NCBI GenBank assembly: GCA_964291465.2
Contig: OZ219929.1
Coordinates: forward strand, 1 to 64,000
Source: JAGWBJ01 sp964291465
Lineage (GTDB): Bacteria; Chloroflexota; Dehalococcoidia; Lucifugimonadales; JAGWBF01
Reading direction: 5' to 3'
DNA length: 64,000 nucleotides
Shown: one piece after another, positions 58,833-64,000 of the stretch
Position numbering within the stretch: the first letter of the stretch is position 1
How the letters are laid out: each line of letters opens with the position of its first letter
Program-made: the position numbers and the translations under genes
The notes under the pieces: model-generated
Database searches by the model: none
What the model was told of the DNA's origin: nothing
The model's input: only the letters and a program-made list of their open reading frames with translations

Positions 58833-59183
58833 CTAGATGCGCTCCAGGAGCACGTGGCGGCGGTCCCGGGTGTAGGGACGGACCTCGGCGGGCCAGCGGC
58901 CAGCTTCGACGGCTTCGGCGAAGGTGTCGCTGGTGAGGACCTCGGGGCTCTCGATCTCGTAAAGGGCGTGGTACCTGGGCTCGCCGGGGTACTCTATGGT
59001 CTTGGTCTCCCCGGCCAGGCGCAGCCTCAGCTCCCGCTTGGAGAAGCGGGCCACGGATATCACCCCGGGGACCTGCTCCAGGTAGGGGACGTGCTCCTTG
59101 TCGTATACCTCGTTGAAGATGGCGTCCTTCTCCGCGTCCACGTTCATGGTGGCGATGAACAGGTACTTTCCGGGCATTGCCAT
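58833..59183 (-). CDS. Dimeric alpha-beta barrel-type protein (EthD/DUF4286-like)
   Basis: A 116-residue protein from ATG 59183. GKYLFIATMNVDAEKDAIFNEVYDKEHVPYLEQVPGV looks like EthD/DUF4286-type ferredoxin-like barrels (compare NEVYDTEHVPxL patterns), with a second strand set (YHALYEIESPEVL). Such small proteins act in ring or ether degradation. Five bases separate it from the RraA stop, so they are co-transcribed. Confidence 0.75.
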   Translation of the reverse strand: MAMPGKYLFIATMNVDAEKDAIFNEVYDKEHVPYLEQVPGVISVARFSKRELRLRLAGETKTIEYPGEPRYHALYEIESPEVLTSDTFAEAVEAGRWPAEVRPYTRDRRHVLLERI

Positions 59184-59188
59184 GGCGT

Positions 59189-59923
59189 CTAACCTCCTCT
59201 TTTCTTGCCGGTCTTCTCCTCGAAGAGCTGCCAGGTGCGTTCGTTGAAGGGGTAGTACTTGCCGGGCGAGCACTGCTCCACGGCAAGCTGGGCCTTGATG
59301 ACCTCCTCCACCTCCTCGCGCTCGTGGGCTATCCTGATGACCTCGTCGACCATGGAGCGGGGCACCACGACAGCGCCGTCGTCGTCCCCGACCACGGCGT
59401 CGCCCGGGCGCACTAGGACCCCGCCGCACTGGATGGCGTCGTTGACCTGCCAGGGCCAGAAGTCCGAGGGGCCCTGCTTGGCCGTGGTGCTGGCGGAGTA
59501 GACGGGGAACCCGTACTCCTTGAGGGCCACGCTGTCCCTGACCCCGCCGTCGGTAACGAGGCCGCCGATCTGCCGCTGCCAGAGGCGCATGAACTTGATG
59601 TCGCCGCCCACGGAGCTGTACTTCCAGCCCATGGCGTCGATGACCAGGACCTCGCCGGGCCCGCACAGCTCGAAGGCGACGTACTCGGCGGACTCCACGC
59701 CCTTGGGCTTGTCGCGGAACAGGTCGGGCCGGTGGGGGACGAACCGCAAAGTCACGGCGCGGCCGGCCATGCTCTGGCCCTGCTGCAGCGGCCGCGCCCC
59801 CTGGATGTAGGTGGAGGGCCACTCCTTGACCCATAGCGCGTCGATGAGGGTCTGGGTGGGGATCTGCCGGAGCACCTGGATAGTCTCGTCGGCTATGGGC
59901 GCTTCATCTGTCATGGGGGTCAT
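59189..59923 (-). CDS. RraA family protein
   Basis: A 244-residue protein of the RraA/HMG-aldolase fold. It has the core GEVLVIDAMGWKYSSVGGDIKFMR and the GGLVTDGGVRDSVALKEYGFPVYS with the DGGxRD site. Members act as 4-hydroxy-4-methyl-2-oxoglutarate/oxaloacetate aldolases-decarboxylases, or as RNase E regulators in enterics; the catabolic role is more likely here. It lies in a leftward set with the barrel protein, ABM and GlcG-like genes. Confidence 0.9.
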   Translation of the reverse strand: MTPMTDEAPIADETIQVLRQIPTQTLIDALWVKEWPSTYIQGARPLQQGQSMAGRAVTLRFVPHRPDLFRDKPKGVESAEYVAFELCGPGEVLVIDAMGWKYSSVGGDIKFMRLWQRQIGGLVTDGGVRDSVALKEYGFPVYSASTTAKQGPSDFWPWQVNDAIQCGGVLVRPGDAVVGDDDGAVVVPRSMVDEVIRIAHEREEVEEVIKAQLAVEQCSPGKYYPFNERTWQLFEEKTGKKRGG

Positions 59924-59981
59924 AGGGAACCTCCCACCGGATTCAGTGGCCGTGTCGGCGCGGACCGTTCGCCGGGCCGGG

Positions 59982-60401
59982 CTAGATGTTCATCGCCTCC
60001 AGGCCGACACGGGCCAGCTTCTCGTCGTCCTGGCCGTCGGGGTAGCCGCCGACGCCGATGCCGCCCATGATGACCCCGTCCTTGGAGCGGACGACGACCC
60101 CGCCCTGGTTGGGGGTCAGCATGTGGTCTCCCATGTCGCTGATGCTCCTGCCCTGGCTCCGCAGCCCATCGCCGTGGGCGCCGGAGTCGGCCCCCATGGT
60201 GGCGCAGGTGTAGGCCTTGCGCAGGGCGTGGCGCCGGCTGAACATCCGCAGGTTGTCCATCTTCGCGTACGCGATGAGGTTGCCCGTGTCGTCGACGATG
60301 GCCATGGCCACGGGGGTGCCCGGGGGCTCGCTTGCCTTGTCGGACATGGCCTTGATGGCGGCTTGGGCCTGGGCGAAGGTTATGAAGGGCCTCTCAGACA
60401 T
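59982..60401 (-). CDS. GlcG/HbpS family heme-binding-like protein
   Basis: A 139-residue protein from ATG 60401 (MSERPFITFAQAQAAIKAMSDKASE). The middle region GTPVAMAIVDDTGNLIAYAKMDN, RKAYTCATMGADSG and GVVVRSKDGVIMGGIGVGGYPDGQDDEKLARVGLEA is the GlcG/HbpS domain pattern. Members are linked to heme sensing and to utilisation of glycolate or propanediol. It precedes rraA on the same strand. Confidence 0.9.
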   Translation of the reverse strand: MSERPFITFAQAQAAIKAMSDKASEPPGTPVAMAIVDDTGNLIAYAKMDNLRMFSRRHALRKAYTCATMGADSGAHGDGLRSQGRSISDMGDHMLTPNQGGVVVRSKDGVIMGGIGVGGYPDGQDDEKLARVGLEAMNI

Positions 60402-60559
60402 ATCTGCCTCCTGCTGAAGATGCCCATATGTTAACCGAGCCGCGGTGATGCCACAAGGCCGTTGACTCGGTCGGCTCGGTTGACACCCCATGGGCCGGGT
60501 CCTATACTCCCGGCATTCTGGAGACCTGCCCGCCTGCCGGGTTGACGAGGGGGAATGCC

Positions 60560-61453
60560 ATGCGAGCCACGACCCAGCTCAGGAGCCTGCTGGCGGAGCC
60601 CGGGATGCTGGTGGCCCCCGGCTGCGTGGACGCCCTGTCGGGGCTGGTGGTCCGGCACCTGGGATTCAAGGCTCTGTATGTCACCGGGTCGGGCATGGAG
60701 GCCTCCATGCTGGGGCACCCGGACATCGGCCTGAAGACCCTGACGGAGACGACGATTCAGGTGGGCCGCATAGCCGACGCAGCCGGGGTCCCGGTTATCT
60801 GCGACGGTGAGGCGGGCTTCGGCAGCTACGTGAACATGGCCCGGGCGGTGAGGGAGTTCGAGAAGGCCGGGGTGGCGGCCATCCACATCGAGGACCAGGA
60901 GACGCCGCCCAACAGCCCCAGTGTCAAGTCCCGCCGCATCCTGCCCCGGGACAGGGCCCTGGGCATGGTGAAGGCCGCGCTGGACGCCCGGACCGACCCG
61001 GACTTCGTGATAATCGCCCGCAGCGACGCCGACGAGATATCCCTGGAGGAGCTGGTGGAGCGGAGCAACCTGTACCTGGAGGCCGGGGCCGACGTGGCCA
61101 TGCCCCAGATATGGAAGATCGACGGGCAGGCCTACATGGACCTCCCCGTGGAGAGGGTGCTGGAGGCCCACCGCCGGGTGTGCCGGGAGGTCAGCGGTCC
61201 GACCCTGGGCTTGGCCCTGCCCACGGACGTGACCGTCGAGCAGATCGAGCGCCTGGGATACAAGATATTCATCTACCCGGGGGACGCCGTCCAGGCGTCT
61301 GTGTCGGCCATTCACCAGGTGCTGAAGGAGCTGCGGGACACGGGGACCACCAAGGGCTACTTCGACCGCAACCCCAGGATGGACGGCGGGCTCTACAAGG
61401 ACATGCTACGCACCGACGAGTGGCTGGAGCTGGAGAAGAGGTACTCGCCCTAG
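60560..61453 (+). CDS. Isocitrate lyase/PEP mutase family protein
   Basis: A 297-residue TIM-barrel protein from ATG 60560 with a GAGGGGG site; the open frame upstream to 60542 begins with TTG. VICDGEAGFGSYVNMARAVREFEKAG and AAIHIEDQETPPNSPSVKSRRI are the family pattern; the KKCGH catalytic motif of true isocitrate lyases is absent. It is more likely a PEP mutase-like oxaloacetate decarboxylase, phosphonopyruvate hydrolase or methylisocitrate lyase. With the nearby phosphonate-type importer this is of interest, though that operon is 57 kb away. Confidence 0.85.
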   Translation: MRATTQLRSLLAEPGMLVAPGCVDALSGLVVRHLGFKALYVTGSGMEASMLGHPDIGLKTLTETTIQVGRIADAAGVPVICDGEAGFGSYVNMARAVREFEKAGVAAIHIEDQETPPNSPSVKSRRILPRDRALGMVKAALDARTDPDFVIIARSDADEISLEELVERSNLYLEAGADVAMPQIWKIDGQAYMDLPVERVLEAHRRVCREVSGPTLGLALPTDVTVEQIERLGYKIFIYPGDAVQASVSAIHQVLKELRDTGTTKGYFDRNPRMDGGLYKDMLRTDEWLELEKRYSP

Positions 61454-61466
61454 GGATGCTCTGAAG

Positions 61467-61486
61467 AACCCGGCTCCTCCCGGGTT
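61467..61486 (+). terminator. Hairpin after the PEP mutase-family gene
   Basis: AACCCGG (61467-61473) and CCGGGTT (61480-61486) with a 6-nt loop, 13 bp after the stop. There is no long U run, so strength is unclear. Another hairpin follows at 61506. Confidence 0.4.
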
Positions 61487-61505
61487 GTTGGACCCACCCC
61501 GCCAC

Positions 61506-61522
61506 CCCGCGCTCCGCGCGGG
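61506..61522. terminator. Bidirectional hairpin between convergent genes
   Basis: CCCGCGC (61506-61512) and GCGCGGG (61516-61522), perfect 7-bp stem with a 3-nt loop. It lies between the rightward PEP-mutase gene and the leftward enoyl-CoA hydratase gene, where a shared terminator would be expected. Confidence 0.4.
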
Positions 61523-61610
61523 CAATGAATGGAAATCTGGAAGGAAGCCCCACCCACTAGTGGACGGCCGGCGGACCTATTAGGACCATTGCCGGCGGCC
61601 CGCGCCCGGA

Positions 61611-62399
61611 CTACTCTCCCTGGAACTCCGCCCGGCGCTTCTCCAGGAACGCGGCCCTGCCCTCCAGGAAATCCGCGCTGTCGAAGTGGTCGAAGGGCAA
61701 GGCCTCCTGCGCCGGGGTCAGGGCCGTCAGGCCCGGGTCCTCGCCGACCGTCCTGACCACCTCCTTGTGGGCCCTGTGGGACAGGGGGGCCAGCCGTGCT
61801 ATCCTGGCGGCGGTGTCGTAGACGTGCTCGTCGACCTGGGCGGACTCGACCACTCGGCTGACCAGCCCCAGGTGCAGGGCCTCGCGGGCGTCGATGAGGC
61901 GGGCCGTCAGCAGGATGTCCATGGCGGCTGAGCGGCCCGCCGTCTGGACCAGCCGGCGCATCTCCCGGTAGCCGATGCAGATGCCCAACCGCGCCGCGGT
62001 GATGCCCACCCTGGCCGTGTCCGAAGCGATGCGCACGTCGCAGGCGTGGGTCAGCTCGAACCCGCCGCCCACGCAGTAGCCCTTGATGAGGCACAGGGTG
62101 GGCTTGGACAGGGCCTCGATGGCGTCCATGGCCCCCTCCACAGCCGATGCGTACACCCGGGCCTTGGCCGAGTTGTTCCGGTAGAGGTCGAAGTCCTTGA
62201 TGTCCGCCCCGGCGGAGAAGGCCTCGTCGCCGGCCCCCCGGAAGACCACTACGCGCACATCGTCCGCCGTCTCCAGGTCCACGGAGATGCGGTGCAGGTC
62301 CAGCCACATGGAGTAGTTGATGGCGTTGCGCTGCTCCGGCCTGTTGAACGTGACGGTGGCGATGCCGTCTCGCTGCTCCACCAGGATGTCTTGGGACAT
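61611..62399 (-). CDS. Enoyl-CoA hydratase/isomerase family protein
   Basis: A 262-residue crotonase-fold protein from ATG 62399 (MSQDILVEQRDGIATVTFNRPEQRNAIN). It has the oxyanion-hole region AFSAGADIKDF and PTLCLIKGYCVGGGFELTHACDVRIAS, with the CoA-binding Arg/Ala, while the two catalytic Glu are in KGYCVGGG and GITAARLGIC-type positions not fully conserved, so hydratase versus isomerase is open. It belongs to the same acyl-CoA theme as the CaiB/BaiF and MaoC-like genes. Confidence 0.9.
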   Translation of the reverse strand: MSQDILVEQRDGIATVTFNRPEQRNAINYSMWLDLHRISVDLETADDVRVVVFRGAGDEAFSAGADIKDFDLYRNNSAKARVYASAVEGAMDAIEALSKPTLCLIKGYCVGGGFELTHACDVRIASDTARVGITAARLGICIGYREMRRLVQTAGRSAAMDILLTARLIDAREALHLGLVSRVVESAQVDEHVYDTAARIARLAPLSHRAHKEVVRTVGEDPGLTALTPAQEALPFDHFDSADFLEGRAAFLEKRRAEFQGE

Positions 62400-62540
62400 G
62401 GGATGTCTCCTTGCATTAGTCTGGGGCGTTGGTGTGGGGGAACTCTGGGGACTGGCGAACGCTGCTACCCGAGGGCTGGGGTCTGGCGGAGGATGTCCGC
62501 CCCGCCTGTTGTCCATCACTGTCCAACGGTTTAGTTCCGA

Positions 62541-62864
62541 CTACAACTCAAGCCCCCTAGCCAGCCTTTCCAAAGTAGCATCAATATTATGGGCTGAACG
62601 TCGAGCTAGAACGTAAAGCCTCTCCAATTGCTCATTCGCAACAGCCGTATCCCGATGCGTGAGGGACTCAACAGGCTCCCCCGATTCATCTAGTATGTCG
62701 AGGCGGTAACGGTAGCCTGAGAGAGTAGCAACTCGTACAACCACCACTGAGATTGCCTGCACTGACGACGTGAAGCTATCACGTTCAGCGGTGCGGCTCC
62801 ATTTCATTTTCCCTTCCGTTGTTCGTCGAATTAATCCGGCTAGAATTTGACCCAACTCGATCAT
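62541..62864 (-). CDS. Hypothetical protein (107 aa)
   Basis: A charged, mostly soluble protein (MIELGQILAGLIRRTTEGKMKWSRT start). No family is recognised. It overlaps the start of the upstream gene by four bases (ATGA at 62861-62864), so the two form one transcriptional unit. Base composition is lower in GC than the surrounding catabolic genes. It lies next to a tRNA-Ser gene. Confidence 0.55.
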   Translation of the reverse strand: MIELGQILAGLIRRTTEGKMKWSRTAERDSFTSSVQAISVVVVRVATLSGYRYRLDILDESGEPVESLTHRDTAVANEQLERLYVLARRSAHNIDATLERLARGLEL

Positions 62865-63373
62865 CTCGTCCCTCCTTGTGAACCGCCAAAACCGACGCTG
62901 CTGGCCAATTCTTCTAAGTTACTTTGGATGTCATTCAGTCTTTGATTCAGGCTGAACTGGTCCTGCTCGGGGATAGTCGAGCTATCGTAGCGGCGGAGGA
63001 GATTCTCCATCGTATTGACTATCGTTCTCGCTATCGCCAGTTTGTCACGAACATCTCCCTGATCCTCGGTACAACGGACTATGACATCTGAGAGCATCGC
63101 TCTTAACGGTTGATAATGCTGCCCAGCCGCGTCCCACCGGCCACTCTCATGCAACGCCTTGATACGATTGATCAGCCCAATGGCTCGCTGTAACTCTGCT
63201 GCCTGCAAATGGTGGGTGATTTGGTCCTTAGTCGCACTCGCTGCCTCTTCCGCCGCCTTTGAGGCAGATCTTGCACCACGGGCCACCTTTATGGCCCAAA
63301 TGAAGCCGACGAATGAGATGATGATTCCGCCTGCTGTGACCGCGTCCCCCCAATTGGTCGACCAAAACTCCAT
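62861..63373 (-). CDS. Hypothetical membrane-anchored coiled-coil protein (170 aa)
   Basis: One membrane segment at about 13-29 (AVTAGGIIISFVGFIWAI) followed by a long helical domain of roughly 140 residues. It begins MEFWSTNWGDA and ends GFGGSQGGTR. No family is recognised. It is the first gene of a two-gene unit beside tRNA-Ser(CGA), with lower GC than the neighbourhood, so it may have been acquired. Confidence 0.6.
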   Translation of the reverse strand: MEFWSTNWGDAVTAGGIIISFVGFIWAIKVARGARSASKAAEEAASATKDQITHHLQAAELQRAIGLINRIKALHESGRWDAAGQHYQPLRAMLSDVIVRCTEDQGDVRDKLAIARTIVNTMENLLRRYDSSTIPEQDQFSLNQRLNDIQSNLEELASSVGFGGSQGGTR

Positions 63374-63524
63374 GATACGGTGCGATTATATCCCTTCACG
63401 AAGAGGTGTGTGAAGCGGACGCTCCCAGCCTCCCGCAGGGTCAGGGGGGTTCATTTCGGCTGTAGTAAGCCTATCGTATCTAGAGTGATAACAAGACGCT
63501 AATCAGGCCGATTGTATACCTATG

Positions 63525-63614
<90 letters not shown>

Positions 63615-63727
63615 GGACTGGAGGCATTATAGCCGAGATGGGCCCGAATCGGGAACCCGTTGCGCCCATTCGTCCCGGCTTCGCATCCAATCTTGACCTG
63701 TCGGGGGGCGCCTCCCACAATATCGAA

Positions 63728-64000
63728 ATGGGCGAGAGGGGCAGCGCTGACCATCACCCCGGTGTCCCCGCATCCTACAACCGGTGGAAGTGGCGGGTGC
63801 TCCTTGCCTTTGCCGGGTTCTATCTGTTCGTGTACCTGGGGCGGTTCAACTTCTGGCCCGCAGCCCCCGTCATCAAGGAGGACCTCGAGCTTGGCCACAT
63901 CCAGATAGGGGTCATCAACGCGCTGCTGCTCTGGGGTTTCGCCCTGGGCGACCTGGTCCACGGACGCCTGGCGGAGGCGTACGGCATGCGCCTCTGGGTG
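63728..64000 (+). CDS. MFS transporter, 3'-partial
   Basis: 91 residues up to the right edge, from ATG 63728. The start MGERGSADHH leads into a first membrane segment (LLAFAGFYLFVYLGRFNFW) and a PVIKEDLEL motif, then the second segment and the loop GLAEAYG-like (HGRLAEAYGMRLWV). This is the start of a sugar-phosphate/organic-acid-type MFS carrier. Substrate is not inferable from the part visible. Confidence 0.8.
   Translation, partial: MGERGSADHHPGVPASYNRWKWRVLLAFAGFYLFVYLGRFNFWPAAPVIKEDLELGHIQIGVINALLLWGFALGDLVHGRLAEAYGMRLWV

Overview
The window is a GC-rich (roughly two-thirds G+C by eye), densely coded bacterial chromosome segment with many GTG/TTG starts and 1-4 bp start/stop overlaps. 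Several things together suggest a Chloroflexota lineage near Dehalococcoidia/SAR202, probably from a metagenome assembly: the wealth of LLM-type flavin oxidoreductase, CaiB/BaiF CoA-transferase, amidase and hydantoinase genes, a siroheme-route heme gene set, Ni-superoxide dismutase, and the core gene content. This assignment is inference; no rRNA gene is present to confirm it.

Layout. 1-3305: a phosphonate-type ABC importer (substrate-binding lipoprotein, ATPase, two permeases). 3374-7864: a catabolic group (SMP-30 lactonase, LLM monooxygenase, alpha/beta hydrolase) divergent from an MFS carrier. 7976-9127: a lower-GC patch with hicAB-like toxin-antitoxin genes and a DUF2513-like gene. 9158-12438: family-5 uracil-DNA glycosylase, amidase, PPOX flavoprotein, cupin. 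12494-13587: Ni-SOD and its maturation protease. 13723-17574: a PaREP1/HEPN-like gene, then two paralogous hydantoinases with a HEPN ribonuclease-like gene wedged between them. 17834-21600: DUF502, P450, PlsY and PAP2 genes (membrane lipid themed). 22049-27870: heme/siroheme genes (hemB, cobA-hemD fusion, hemC, precorrin-2 dehydrogenase, fused siroheme decarboxylase). 28004-30317: two rhomboids and a GNAT. 30444-37840: yyaL-like, aspS, tig-clpP-clpX. 38048-49229: a long leftward run (formyltransferase-like, xseB, xseA, DUF4276 + AAA ATPase pair, efp, pepP, aroQ, xer, topA, dprA), then tRNA-Ser(GGA). 49644-50259: higBA-like toxin-antitoxin locus. 50420-62399: acyl-CoA/carboxylate catabolism (dehydrogenase, two CaiB/BaiF, MaoC-like, amidase, RraA, GlcG, PEP-mutase family, enoyl-CoA hydratase). 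62541-63614: small accessory cassette and tRNA-Ser(CGA). 63728-64000: start of a second MFS gene.

How parts fit. The catabolic blocks look built for scavenging organic N and C compounds (amides, cyclic imides, carboxylic acids activated to CoA esters). The heme block makes uroporphyrinogen III, then precorrin-2/siroheme, and has a fused AhbA-AhbB siroheme decarboxylase, which implies the alternative siroheme-dependent heme route. Housekeeping strings (dprA-topA-xer, aroQ-pepP-efp, xseAB, tig-clpP-clpX) are conserved and co-directional.

The best candidates for something new are: (i) an AAA ATPase + DUF4276 (TOPRIM-like) pair embedded between efp and xseA, resembling two-gene ATPase/nuclease phage-defence systems; (ii) a HEPN gene translationally coupled into a hydantoinase operon; (iii) a palindrome-rich control region upstream of hemB with two GTTCC-N6-GGAAC sites; and (iv) a four-unit 17-bp tandem array, each unit carrying a Shine-Dalgarno-like core, in front of aspS. 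Six loci contain eight apparent single-base indels; whether these are assembly errors or real decay decides how several genes should be read.
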